A DNA stretch of 64,000 nt, taken from NCBI GenBank assembly GCA_003116975.1, contig BGKB01000058.1, positions 62,001 to 126,000 of the forward strand, read 5' to 3'. The notes under the pieces are model-generated. The model worked only from the letters and a program-made list of their open reading frames with translations. It ran no database searches and was not told the origin of the DNA. This DNA comes from Aurantiochytrium sp. KH105. Lineage: Eukaryota > Sar > Bigyra > Thraustochytrida > Thraustochytriidae. This document shows positions 42,001 through 50,010 of the stretch, one piece after another (the first letter of the stretch is position 1; each line of letters starts with the position of its first letter). A program made the translations under genes and the position numbers.

Positions 42001-43324
42001 ACTTCCAGAGCAGCGGCTCGGTGAACAGGTCGCAGTATGGCCGGCAAGTCGACAGCAGTCTCGTGTCCAGAATCCAGAGGAGCAAGCACATCCCGAGACG
42101 GACTCGCTGTCTTCTGGAGACATGGGTCCACCACCCTCGCATAGTCCGCCAAGTGCAGCGAGTCAAGACGAAAATGGCAATGTGCAGGCAACCCCGCCGC
42201 GGCACCCGCCTCCCAAACTTCGTGGCGAAGAGTCTGCGGGAGCAGGATCTCGTGGCCCAGTCTCTACCCTGGATCGCCTTTGTGTATGGAAATATCACAC
42301 CACAGAGGAGGATTCCGACTCTTTGAGCTCGAGCGGGAGTTGGCTTCGTCAGGTTCACCCACCGCCGTATGATCCTCGCGAGGCAAGTCGCTATGAGAGC
42401 TTTGCGTCTTCACGTCCTCGCGCCGCGTCGCGCGAGGATATGAAAAAGGTGGATGCTGTGGTGGATCGCATTCTCGAGCGGCGCAGAGCTCGGCAAGGTG
42501 TGGACACGCTGCTCGCGCCTCGTGACCCAGAGCGTCGCGTTCGAAAAGAACCCTATCGGCCTGCTGCGTCTTCGAGCTTTGCGCCACCTGCATGGAGATC
42601 TAACAAGGAGGACCTTCGATCCCAGCGCCTGCAGATGCAGACGCAAAGGCTTGCGCACAAGGCATGGTCAAGTTTCTGGGACGAAGGGGATAGGTACAAT
42701 GACGAAAATGCTCTGTCAAGAGCGCGCATGGCTCTTCTTAGAGGCGAACAGGTCGAGGAAGGCAAGGGCAACGAGGACAGGGAAAATGACGACGAATTTG
42801 AGGCGGCGTGGCGAGCCGTCGCTCGGCGTCGAAGCCGACGCGCTCCTCTGGAGGTCTTTGGCGATTCCGGCGTCTTGAGTGAGATGCAGGGCGTACAAGA
42901 CGCAATGAGCGAACTTTTACGTCCTCTTGTCCTGGGCACGGAAGTCTGCATTCGCACGGGTGGCAAATCGCAGAGCTGGGAACGCTGTACCATGTGGGTA
43001 AATGAGACTCTTGAAAATCTTTGCTGGGCACGCACTGAAGTGTCCTCTCCTCGACGTCGGCGTTTGACGTTGCTTGCGACGTGCAGTGTGCGACTTGGCA
43101 GCGTGGATTGCATAAATGCCGGTGGGCACGATTCTCCCGTGAAGCTATGTGCAAAACAGTACACGTTACGTTTTGGAAAGAAATGGCAAAACGGCGATCG
43201 CGAAAACAAAAAAGAAGATGTTCTTGCCGTGGAGCTTGCACCTTTGGAAGACTCGCCGGTGAGCAAAGAAGATTGGCTTCTTGCCCTGTCACTAGCGTGG
43301 AATCTTGCAGCGTCGCGCTACTGA
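39026..43324 (+). CDS. Large proline-rich/acidic protein with C-terminal PH-like region
   Basis: A 1432-aa single-exon frame. The first 200 residues are FH1-like: runs of five to eight Pro (MPPPPPTMPPPPPGPPPLPG), which bind profilin, SH3 or WW partners in other proteins. Residues about 200-1050 are disordered, Ser/Pro/Glu-rich, with Asp/Glu tracts and repeated blocks of the form PSPPSPPPELDEPEVLQ and APPLPPRVARKKN. The last 400 residues are basic and look folded. The final 140 (LLRPLVLGTEVCIRTGGKSQ to DWLLALSLAWNLAASRY) have the strand pattern and closing Trp-containing helix of a PH-like domain. No FH2 domain, so not a formin. An actin- or membrane-cortex scaffold is a reasonable inference only. 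The start ATG is at 39026 after GGTCGCC. Confidence 0.85.
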   Translation: MDDLQPPPSPPPPSQNLKKDGDRGNTEVEKEPQVTAHKKETSRMPPPPPTMPPPPPGPPPLPGARRGVLAKQPPPPPPPPSSPPPPSKLPQASSSPPPPPMPPPAGAGASKFTPPSAPPAKSSASAKNDEPQHQQRSAIKSVGSLRRPMPPPSAASLPPSPPPPPRTPSFPSPPLDDADGFELAPPPSSSDTKVYQGEPQQPASESTTPSFRSFGRKIRNLVVATKESPARGEKTNATRPETESPAATRPSTFNLVDPPAPRANATRPPPGLGLERTFSGTSTRRTPSKFLERSSSARAPDAVADMGPKSPLSPEATLLQEMMHVANARSNMAAPPPPPPGLEAEMAAPDTLLPPPGMSASVNPSDSTSSETKAMDVPSPPHSPPESESDSEIEGEPSQKTLETPRATLDLSSQPSPLPPDSANTSDEDTADSSRRSSFVSEIGENQNDNVQEEEEDIFNVPPPPPLDSASGSRPSSASSQASTPALSPPSQPSQIEMLSPPSPLDLENLSPAQDQAVSSEEDIPSPPSPPPELDEPEVLQAPPSSSNKSKGGVTLRSLMSSSSSSPFSENSTPRDEHHASEGSESSSSSSSPDTFGEYDLSFPTPGMHILPSLREEDEEQVDDDDDDDDDEEEDVDEEKAAVNNQSDPGSDGAGKRDELGSPAGPPESPSESKLNPQDHDREASATRTSSTALEPATRQPTSTNADQGVEALPLSEVETATNRESIAEPPSLDMEVDAPPLPPRVARKKNDAFAQDRNLHSHRPAASGSLPSVPAPPTLDTDVGDWPMPPSDDESENEKLVQTEDMQTSGDAAPDTLSSLPAPPMQDVHVGESGKEIGNSDSSRSKMEYSPLSSSETPLEGTKSKRINPAAHDALPPSTSSPSLAALTSLPPPPGPPDVAEEEEEEEEFDAGFWLPPPPTPPSSRRADGDLGDEDHTQKEPHQALSALTLVLNNNEGDDDDDDDDGYLDPHTPEDSPPDEPASPRDPPSDPLPEQRLGEQVAVWPASRQQSRVQNPEEQAHPETDSLSSGDMGPPPSHSPPSAASQDENGNVQATPPRHPPPKLRGEESAGAGSRGPVSTLDRLCVWKYHTTEEDSDSLSSSGSWLRQVHPPPYDPREASRYESFASSRPRAASREDMKKVDAVVDRILERRRARQGVDTLLAPRDPERRVRKEPYRPAASSSFAPPAWRSNKEDLRSQRLQMQTQRLAHKAWSSFWDEGDRYNDENALSRARMALLRGEQVEEGKGNEDRENDDEFEAAWRAVARRRSRRAPLEVFGDSGVLSEMQGVQDAMSELLRPLVLGTEVCIRTGGKSQSWERCTMWVNETLENLCWARTEVSSPRRRRLTLLATCSVRLGSVDCINAGGHDSPVKLCAKQYTLRFGKKWQNGDRENKKEDVLAVELAPLEDSPVSKEDWLLALSLAWNLAASRY

Positions 43325-43705
43325 GACTTTGTATTGTAAAAGTTTATTATTTTTTCATGTCTTCGTGTATGCATGCAAAGGAGACAAGAGTGATGCTGAC
43401 AATTAATGAGGATTGTCGCCGAGCGCAGTACGACTCGAAAGGAAATCGGCAAGATGAAAATAGTGAAAACGAAGAAAGAGGGGTGCTCGGCGCGGAGCTT
43501 GTTGCCGAGTGTGGGACGACTCGAAAGGAAATAGGCGAGATGATAATGGTGAAAAAGAAGAAGAAAATGTGCTCGGCGTGGTATTCGCACAGTACTCTTG
43601 TCTGCGACCCTGAAAGACAGACTTTATTCTCGATTCTAGTCGTGAACCCTTTTAGCGTCGCGATCTTGAAATCACATCGGGCAATCCTTTTGTGGTAGTA
43701 CAAGC
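43325..43705. other. Convergent 3' spacer
   Basis: 381 bp between the proline-rich gene (+) and guanine deaminase (-), AT-richer than the genes. It contains two similar 45-60-bp blocks sharing GACTCGAAAGGAAAT(C/A)GGC, at 43431-43451 and 43518-43538, that is an imperfect direct repeat about 87 bp apart. No gene supported. Confidence 0.55.
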
Positions 43706-45142
43706 TCATTCTTTGGATGTTTCCGTTTCAAGCTTTGCGCGTTTTTGCATGTAGGCTTGTAAGAGAACGGGCGTGAAGACGCGGATGACATTTCGATCGT
43801 CGCCGAGCGTGCATAATTTTTGGAACACGTCTTCAATAGAGTCACGTGGGAAGACGTCAATATTTGTTCCCGGGGCATCGGCGTCGAGGATAAGAGCGTC
43901 GAATTGCATGCCAACCTGGAGTTTGCCAACCTTGTCATCAATGTCAAGCGCCTGTGCACCGCCGAGGGTAGCGAGGAAAAAGGCATGGCGATAGTCGATA
44001 ATGTGGTCACCATCGAGGTGCGCAGTGCGGGCCTGAATGGCGCCTGCCTTTGAGGCGAGAACTGCAGAGCGCATGGCATTAAACATTGAGGGACTGTATC
44101 CGCCTGCAACGTCAGTGCCCAGACCCATGAGCACGCCTTGCTTGAGTAACTTGGCGACGGGAAGATAGCCATGCGCAAAGAAAAAGTTTGAAAGCGGGCA
44201 ATGGGCAATGGCAGCACCACGGGCTTTGAGTAGAGCAAAATCCGCGTCACTCATGTGCACGCCGTGCGCCATGACAGCCCCCTTGCGCAAGAGGCCCGCG
44301 GCGTCAAAGAGAATAGCGTCAGAACCCTCGCCAGGGTGCAAGGCTGCAGAAAATTCGACCTCATCGAGAGACTCACTGATGTGAGATTGTACGTTGCAGT
44401 CATACTGTCGTGCGAGATCGCCAAGGCCTCGCAAGAGCTCCGGGGTGCAAGTGGGTATAAAACGGGGAGTCAAGACAGGCAAAGCCATGCCGGCTTTTCC
44501 GGCTTGACTTTGCTTGAGATTGCGCACAAAGTTCTCTGCATCCTGGAGCGCAGACTTGGTGTCTGCCTCTTGATAACCTTGCTGGCCGTTGCGATCCATG
44601 CTGACTTTCCCGACGAGAGCGCGCTGGCCGAGACGAAAGCAAGTGTCGGCAAGAACTTGGCTCGAGGCGTTATGAAGGGTGCCAAAGTATATGGCGGTTG
44701 TGGTTCCACAACGAAGCGTGCGCGCGACGATTCTCTCGTAGACCTCTGCAGCCTTTTCGACGTCTTGAAGCGCCTTCTCGGCAGGAAATGTGTAATCCTG
44801 GAGCCATGACATGAGCGGTTTGTCCGTGGCTGTCCCGGTGTACGAGTACTGCGGCGCGTGAATATGCGTGTCGATAAAGCCTGGACAGAGCATTTGATGC
44901 TTTTCGAGGCGGATCACCTTTTGCGCCCCGTTCACGATCTCCCCGGCCTCGGCAAGCGGGCCAACATGGATAATGATCCCTTGCGCGTCGACGCAGACGC
45001 ACCATGCCTGACGAATGACGAGCCAGGATTCTTGCGCATCAGCATCGTCTTTGCTCTGAGCGTCAGCGTCCTTGTCCCGCTGCACGTACGGCGGCCTTTC
45101 GCACTGCACGAGCGTGCCGCACACGGCGAGGGCGGCGGCCAT
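43706..45142 (-). CDS. GDA: Guanine deaminase
   Basis: A 478-aa amidohydrolase that converts guanine to xanthine in purine salvage/catabolism (EC 3.5.4.3). Zinc ligands are all visible: His93 and His95 in PGFIDTHIHAPQYS, His254 in VQSHISES (with Glu257 as the proton-relay residue), His293 in MAHGVHMSD, and Asp344 in LGTDVAGGYSPSM. HCPLSNFFFAHGYLPV is the family substrate-pocket segment. The length is slightly above human GDA because of a Lys/Asp/Ala-rich insert at 22-38. The N-terminal beta-strand (AVCGTLVQCERPP) begins right after the Met, so 45142 is the correct start. That puts its start codon only 45 bp from the divergent methyltransferase ATG. Confidence 0.96.
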   Translation of the reverse strand: MAAALAVCGTLVQCERPPYVQRDKDADAQSKDDADAQESWLVIRQAWCVCVDAQGIIIHVGPLAEAGEIVNGAQKVIRLEKHQMLCPGFIDTHIHAPQYSYTGTATDKPLMSWLQDYTFPAEKALQDVEKAAEVYERIVARTLRCGTTTAIYFGTLHNASSQVLADTCFRLGQRALVGKVSMDRNGQQGYQEADTKSALQDAENFVRNLKQSQAGKAGMALPVLTPRFIPTCTPELLRGLGDLARQYDCNVQSHISESLDEVEFSAALHPGEGSDAILFDAAGLLRKGAVMAHGVHMSDADFALLKARGAAIAHCPLSNFFFAHGYLPVAKLLKQGVLMGLGTDVAGGYSPSMFNAMRSAVLASKAGAIQARTAHLDGDHIIDYRHAFFLATLGGAQALDIDDKVGKLQVGMQFDALILDADAPGTNIDVFPRDSIEDVFQKLCTLGDDRNVIRVFTPVLLQAYMQKRAKLETETSKE

Positions 45143-45187
45143 GGCGGCGGCAGATCAAGAACTGCCGGGTTTCCTCCACACGCTCAC

Positions 45188-46225
45188 ATGTCAGGAGTCG
45201 AGGGGCGAGAGGCCGAGCCCGAGGCTTTCGAGAGCAGGGCTGCGCGCGGAGCTGCAGGCGCAAAGCTCGCGAATGCCTCGCTGAGGCGCGCAGAGGTCGA
45301 GCCCGCGTCCGAGACGTCGGGAAAGGCGGTGCCGACCACGAAAAGCACGTGCACGATGACAACAACAACGACAACAACAACAACAACAACAACAAGAACA
45401 GGATCAAAAGGAGCAGGAACAGCAGCAAGGAAGGCAGCGACGGGTGCTACCGGTGTCGAGCTCGGCAGGTCAGAGGCGCTTGCGCGTGTGCATCCGCAAG
45501 GCGCGCCTGATGGCCATTTGCTGGGCAATTTCGCTCAGTATTACACGTTCAACCCACCAGCCGCACGACTGGCGGAGCTGCCGGAGACCTTTTGGCAAGG
45601 CGTGGTGGAACGCGCTGGCGGCAAAGGAGCTGCGGTGCGAATGTTGGATATCGGCTGCAATGATGGCACTCTTACTCGCGAGTTCCGTGCAGCACTCTTG
45701 AGCAAGGGCGGCGCAAGCAAGGTCGAGGCCTTTGGTGTAGACATTGATGCAGATCTCATTGCGCGCGGCCAACGCATGTACTCTGCGGACGAGGTGCAGC
45801 TTGTCGCAGATGATGTAGCTGCGCATGATCACAAGGCACAGATCGTATCAACAGCGAAGGCGTATGATTTGGTGACGTGCTTTGGCGTCACCATGTGGGT
45901 TCACTTGAACTATGGGGATGAGGGTCTGCTTCGACTTTTGCGTCGTTTGGCGCATTGCACGCGTGGCTCTCTTGTAATTGAGCCGCAGCTATGGAAGAGC
46001 TACAAGAATGCCAAACGAAGGTTGCGCCGCGCAGGTGCAAACATTCCCGAAAGCTTTGTATCGATTGGCGTAGGTAGCCAAGAGGAGCTGGATGAGATGG
46101 TGCATTGCGCGCTTTCATCTCACTTTACGGGGCACACAAAGTTAGGAACGACAGCGAATTGGGGTCGCAATGTCTGGGAGTACTTTGATCATTCGAGTGA
46201 TGAGGCTTCATTAGGAGGCGAATGA
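45188..46225 (+). CDS. BCDIN3D-type RNA 5'-monophosphate methyltransferase
   Basis: A class I SAM-dependent methyltransferase of the Bin3 family. The core starts at GNFAQYYTFNPPAARL (about 113-128), the short form typical of BCDIN3D rather than of the 7SK-capping MEPCE. Then: SAM motif MLDIGCNDGTLT (152-163), FGVDID (182-187), the Bin3 signature FGVTMWVHLNYGDEG (232-246) and EPQLWKSYKNAKRR (265-278). Human BCDIN3D methylates the 5' phosphate of tRNA-His; the same substrate here is inference. The first 110 residues are low complexity including 12 Thr from an ACA repeat. The frame is open upstream to 44858 over the deaminase gene, so I start at 45188; an ATG at 45356 is an alternative giving 289 aa. 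Confidence 0.9.
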   Translation: MSGVEGREAEPEAFESRAARGAAGAKLANASLRRAEVEPASETSGKAVPTTKSTCTMTTTTTTTTTTTTRTGSKGAGTAARKAATGATGVELGRSEALARVHPQGAPDGHLLGNFAQYYTFNPPAARLAELPETFWQGVVERAGGKGAAVRMLDIGCNDGTLTREFRAALLSKGGASKVEAFGVDIDADLIARGQRMYSADEVQLVADDVAAHDHKAQIVSTAKAYDLVTCFGVTMWVHLNYGDEGLLRLLRRLAHCTRGSLVIEPQLWKSYKNAKRRLRRAGANIPESFVSIGVGSQEELDEMVHCALSSHFTGHTKLGTTANWGRNVWEYFDHSSDEASLGGE

Positions 46226-46490
46226 TTGACTTGAATTGGAAAGTTTATCTGCGCGGTCACACAGAACTTGCAAAGGAAGAAGCCGTGGAGGTCGTTGGAT
46301 GAGGCGAGATTTTGCGTTTGCATGCTACTCTCACATACATCATGGTGCAGTGAGGGTATGTTTGCGAGCTAGAAGTGCCTACGTTTGAAGAAAACGCGTG
46401 TGGTCGCTATGTTGACAAAGAAGCGCTCGAATGTATCCTAGTATGGTACAGCTTTTATTCTATTTTTTTTCTAGCCAAGGTGAGGAATGA

Positions 46491-47522
46491 TCAAGATGAT
46501 GCAGCAGTGGGGGGAGGAGATGGAGATGCGGAGGCTTGAAAAGTAGGATCAGCAGCCATGAGCATGTCGAGGGCAGAGGGATCCATGTTGGGAAATTCGC
46601 AGTCGAGCGCACGATGGCCGAACTTGCCGCAATTATGACAATGATCGTGGTCCCGGTCGCACACGTAGCCCGAATTCGAAATCTCGGCGCTGCGACGCTT
46701 GCACCCGGCGGCATCAAAGTTGTGAAAGGCGCAAAATTCAACGCCAAGATGGTTTTGACGGCGCGGAGCTCGCGTGGGACGACTTTTGGAGGCTGCCGCA
46801 GATCCATCGATATCGGCAAAGCGAGTTCGAGCCTCAGCTTCGAGCTGGGCCCAGCGCGCGGCATCAAATCCGTTGGTTTCGAGCGCCTTTTCGTAGAGTT
46901 GCTCGGACTTGATGACAATGAGGTGAAAACGGAATTTGACGGCAAGGAAGCGGACCATGGCTACGACAGTTTCGAACTCTCGGTTGCCTCCAATGTCGAG
47001 AAAGACAACGCGGCGACGGACGTCAGGCGCCGCTGTGAGCTCCTTGACTTCGTCGGCGACCATCCACCACTCTGTGAGTACGTCGATGCCTCGAAAGTTG
47101 TGGTCGGGGAGGTCGCGCATACAGGTCCTGATGCAGAGTTTGGCCGTGTCGATGCCGATGAAGTGCGCTGGGCTTTTCACGCGACGAACGATTTCGCGCG
47201 AGCACATGCCGTGCGCGCATCCGACCTCGAGCACAAAGTCGGTCTCTCCGAGGAGGTCAATGGCGAGCTTGCGGAAGGTCTTGGAGCTAAAGCACACGAC
47301 GCCTCTGGCAGGGTTCTTTTCGAGGTCGTCTTCGCTCTGCGCGCGGTTCTCCTGCACGAGCGACTCGATGAGGTCCGCGCCTCGCGTGTGCTTGGAGCAC
47401 TCCTCGATGTGCGTCCAGGCCACACGCGGGACCTCGGGCGTCGCCGCCATGCTGTTCTCCTCGTCGCGGGTGGTTGGTTCTGGCGACTCGCTGGCACGTG
47501 CGGGCGCGTCTTGCTCCTCCAT
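46491..47522 (-). CDS. Methyltransferase-like protein with CCCH-like and CCHC zinc motifs
   Basis: A 343-aa protein (319 aa if it starts at 47450). The N-terminal half is a class I methyltransferase-like Rossmann fold: FVLEVGCAHGMCSREI (96-111) is SAM motif I, FIGIDTAK (121-128) the acidic loop after strand 2, and VVFLDIGGNREFETVVAMV (172-190) the strand-4 region, followed by LIVIKSEQLYEKA. The C-terminal quarter has two zinc-binding-type motifs: C264, C274, C288, H292 (CCCH-like with long spacing) and a standard zinc knuckle C295-x2-C-x4-H-x4-C308 (CHNCGKFGHRALDC), which binds single-stranded RNA in other proteins. A nucleic-acid-modifying role is therefore likely; the substrate is unknown. 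The tail is Ser/Pro/Ala-rich. Divergent from Gemin2, 258 bp apart. Confidence 0.85.
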   Translation of the reverse strand: MEEQDAPARASESPEPTTRDEENSMAATPEVPRVAWTHIEECSKHTRGADLIESLVQENRAQSEDDLEKNPARGVVCFSSKTFRKLAIDLLGETDFVLEVGCAHGMCSREIVRRVKSPAHFIGIDTAKLCIRTCMRDLPDHNFRGIDVLTEWWMVADEVKELTAAPDVRRRVVFLDIGGNREFETVVAMVRFLAVKFRFHLIVIKSEQLYEKALETNGFDAARWAQLEAEARTRFADIDGSAAASKSRPTRAPRRQNHLGVEFCAFHNFDAAGCKRRSAEISNSGYVCDRDHDHCHNCGKFGHRALDCEFPNMDPSALDMLMAADPTFQASASPSPPPTAASS

Positions 47523-47780
47523 GGGCGGCTGCCCGGTCGCTCCCGCGCGTCCGCGCTGCGCAGGGTCGCCGCTGCTACGCGCGACGACGGGCTCTCCGCT
47601 TGCCCTCGACCCGTCGCCGACGGTGGCGGAGGGGCTCGCGCGCAAGGGCTCTCGAGTACGGTGTATGCAGGACGACCACGAGCACGAGCACGTTTGAAAT
47701 TCCAGAGGCTGCTGCAGGTCGCGAAGCAAACCCCGTTTGCTTGCAGCGGCCCGGGCCGGGCGCGCGCGCGCGCGGGCGGG

Positions 47781-48662
47781 ATGCAGGCGGCGGCGGCGGC
47801 GGACGCGGGCGGCGCCGCGCTGCCGTTCTCGTGCTCGCTGTCCCGCGAGGAGCTGCAGCGCAGGATGGCCGCGGGCGAGCCGTGCGAGGGGCCCGACGAG
47901 TTCCTGGCGCGGGCCCGACTCGAGGCGAGCCTCCTGCCGCGCGTCGTGCAGGCCGACGCGGCGCGGCGCAAGGAGATCGAGGCGAGGACCCGCGCGCTGC
48001 AGCCCGCCGACTCGCTCGAGCTGTTTGCGCGCCAAGCTGCGAGAACGGCCGCTTCGAAGGGTGCTGCTGCTGCTGCTGGCAGTGCTGCTGGCGGTGCTGC
48101 TGGCGGCGCGGCTGGGCACGACGAGGAGGACGGGACGCCAAGTCCCGCGTGGCGCGAGGCGAACGTGGCAGAGTTTCTCGCTCTGCGTGCGTACATCGAG
48201 GCCTGGGAAGAACGTCGCTTTGGGCAAGCGGAAAGCGCGGAAGACATTGACGCCTTTGACGCTGCGCATGGGATTTCAACGTCGACCGAGGTTCCTGACA
48301 AGACGAATGCCGCGGCTTGGCGCGCTCTGGTGTCTTCAAAGGAGCCGCTTTTGACCATTGTGATGGAACTGGATCAGACGGACGCTTCTCGGGTGCTCAA
48401 GGATTTGGTATATGCGTATCGCGCAGAAAATGAGGCGTCGTTGCAGCCTTTGGAGCCGCGGACGTTGCGCTGGTTCTACGCGTTGCTCGCTCGAATTGAC
48501 CTTCCGCTGAGCGTGGGTATGCAGTCCCATTTGCGCGACTTGCTGCGGGTTTTGGAAGCTCCCCGCAATGCGGTGCTCGGGGCTGAGGACGACGATGCGA
48601 GCGATGTGCCCAGCGACGTGGTCGTCTACCTTTTGCATGATCACTTTGGATGTATTTTGTGA
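47781..48662 (+). CDS. GEMIN2: Gemin2 (SIP1) homologue, SMN-complex/snRNP assembly
   Basis: A 293-aa protein of the Gemin2/Brr1 family, which holds the Sm pentamer during spliceosomal snRNP assembly. Matches to the family in order: GPDEFLARARLEASLLPRVV (37-56), equivalent to the human QEYLRRVQIEA segment; a Glu/Ala linker; WREANVAEFLALRAYIE (124-140); PLLTIVMELDQTDASRVLKD (189-208); and the family hallmark LRWFYALLARIDLPL (229-243), followed by the last helices VVYLLHDHFG. The length is close to human Gemin2 (280). The first Met after the GC-rich leader is 47781; the frame upstream to 46536 is an antisense shadow of the neighbouring methyltransferase and is excluded. TGA stop. Confidence 0.88.
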   Translation: MQAAAAADAGGAALPFSCSLSREELQRRMAAGEPCEGPDEFLARARLEASLLPRVVQADAARRKEIEARTRALQPADSLELFARQAARTAASKGAAAAAGSAAGGAAGGAAGHDEEDGTPSPAWREANVAEFLALRAYIEAWEERRFGQAESAEDIDAFDAAHGISTSTEVPDKTNAAAWRALVSSKEPLLTIVMELDQTDASRVLKDLVYAYRAENEASLQPLEPRTLRWFYALLARIDLPLSVGMQSHLRDLLRVLEAPRNAVLGAEDDDASDVPSDVVVYLLHDHFGCIL

Positions 48663-49487
48663 CAAGAGGAAAAAGACCAAGCCGCTCGCTGATACTGTTG
48701 CTGGTGCTGGTGGATCAAGGCAGCCTCGGCAGCAACATTTCGTGCAACATCTTGCGCTTGCGCGTCAGTTTGTGTGGCGGTAGGTGATAGATAGTCATTA
48801 GTTTCTTTATGAAAAAATCAACTTGCAAGCTATCTTGTTTGTTTTCGCCAAAATTCGGGAACAATGTATACTCTTGTTACATTGTTTACGCGAAGAATAG
48901 AGACAAGGAATGCATGCATGCTCAAGACTTTTTTTTTTGTTTGGACGTCCAAGTTTTTCGAGCAAGTTGGATACACGCTTCACCCGTTTGTTGCAGGGAC
49001 ATCGTATTCTCAATGCATGCGTGAAAACTGCGACGAGAGCATACGCGTGTTCGCGAATGTAGATGGAGCGGGTAAGATGATGCAGTCAAGGAAATGTTAA
49101 TCAAGAAAGAGGTGAGTGTAGCTTTGTGTTGGAGACGACCCTCTGGTATCATGGCCACGGGGAGCGTTGTGAGAGGCCAGCGAAAAGCAAGCATGCGATC
49201 GATGAGCAAAAGTATGGAGGGACTAGCCATCAGGACCAGCACGGAAAGAGTAAGCGAGAGGGAGGGATTTCCCAGCCATGAGCAGAACAAGGTTGAAAAG
49301 CAGTGCAGTGCAGTGCAGTGCGATGCGGTGCGAAGCAGTGCATTTCAGAACAGGACAGGACATGAAGGAGTTACACGACCACTTTTGATTTTGTGTTGTT
49401 GTTGTTGTTGTTTTTTTTCGGAAAAGGGAGGAGATAGCGTTGAGAAGAAAAAGCGAGGGATTATTGGATCAAGGGCAGGACAAACGT
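48663..49487. other. Convergent intergenic region
   Basis: 825 bp between Gemin2 (+) and the QCR9-like gene (-). Lower GC than the genes. Contains a CATGCATG tract (48911-48923), a GTGCA/GTGCG pentamer run (49301-49340) and a TTG run (49396-49413). No gene supported; short frames lack domains. Confidence 0.55.
49301..49340. repeat. (GTGCA/GTGCG)n pentamer run
   Basis: Four AGTGC units then degenerate GATGC/GGTGC/GAAGC units. The same pentamer family forms a longer run at 57581-57630. Confidence 0.8.
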
Positions 49488-49883
49488 CTACTCGTCATCC
49501 TCCTCCTCGTCCTCTTCCTCCTCCTCGACGTAGATGGACTCCCATTTGCTCCAGTCGATGTGGTGGTAGAGCTTGCCCCGGTTGTTCATCTCCCAGATGG
49601 AGTCACCAATGAAGCCATAGAAGATCTCGCCAATGGCAGCGCCAGTGACGACGAAGAGGATGTAGCGTGCGTTGGAGGCGAAGACGACGTTGTACAGGTT
49701 GAATCCGCTGCTGCTCTTGGCGGTGGCGGTGGCGAGTGACCTGGCAAAGGGCGCGACGCGCTGCTGCTGCTGCTGCTGGCGGGCAAGCGTCAGCTGCTGG
49801 CGCGCGGCGCCGCTGCGGAGGCCCGCGGCGCTGCGGAAGACGCCGGCGCGCGCGAGGGCGCTCGAGAACGACGCGAGGCTCAT
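49488..49883 (-). CDS. Cytochrome bc1 complex subunit 9-like (QCR9/UQCR10)
   Basis: A 131-aa predicted mitochondrial inner-membrane subunit of complex III. Residues 1-57 form a presequence (Arg/Ala/Ser-rich, with a Gln run at 36-41 from a CAG repeat). The mature part starts near FNLYNVVFASNARYILFVVT; one membrane helix spans about 72-90, followed by EIFYGFIGDSIWEMNNRGKL, which fits the family pattern of aromatic start, membrane helix with acidic residue, then W-(x)3-N-x-GK. The family is usually 55-75 aa after processing; here an additional very acidic tail (EEEEEDEEEDDE, 120-131) is appended. The start at 49883 (MSLASFSSAL) gives the best presequence; the frame is open further upstream without similarity. 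Confidence 0.87.
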   Translation of the reverse strand: MSLASFSSALARAGVFRSAAGLRSGAARQQLTLARQQQQQQRVAPFARSLATATAKSSSGFNLYNVVFASNARYILFVVTGAAIGEIFYGFIGDSIWEMNNRGKLYHHIDWSKWESIYVEEEEEDEEEDDE

Positions 49884-50010
49884 CTTCTCCTCCTCTCCTG
49901 CTGCTGCGAGACCGTGCGAGCGTGCGAGCGACCGTGCGTACGTGCGTGCGCGAGCGAGGCAGACACAACGAGGCTGTTTTGCGCGTCCTCCTCGGGCGCG
50001 GTGTCCGCGG

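Noticed and set aside
39026-43324. Formin
   Set aside because: Only the proline-rich FH1-like part is present; no FH2 domain or its GNxMN-type signature is visible.
44858-45187. N-terminal extension of the BCDIN3D frame
   Set aside because: Overlaps the start of guanine deaminase on the other strand and shows no family similarity.
46536-47780. N-terminal extension of the Gemin2 frame (about 415 codons)
   Set aside because: Antisense of the zinc-motif methyltransferase; similarity to Gemin2 begins only after 47781.
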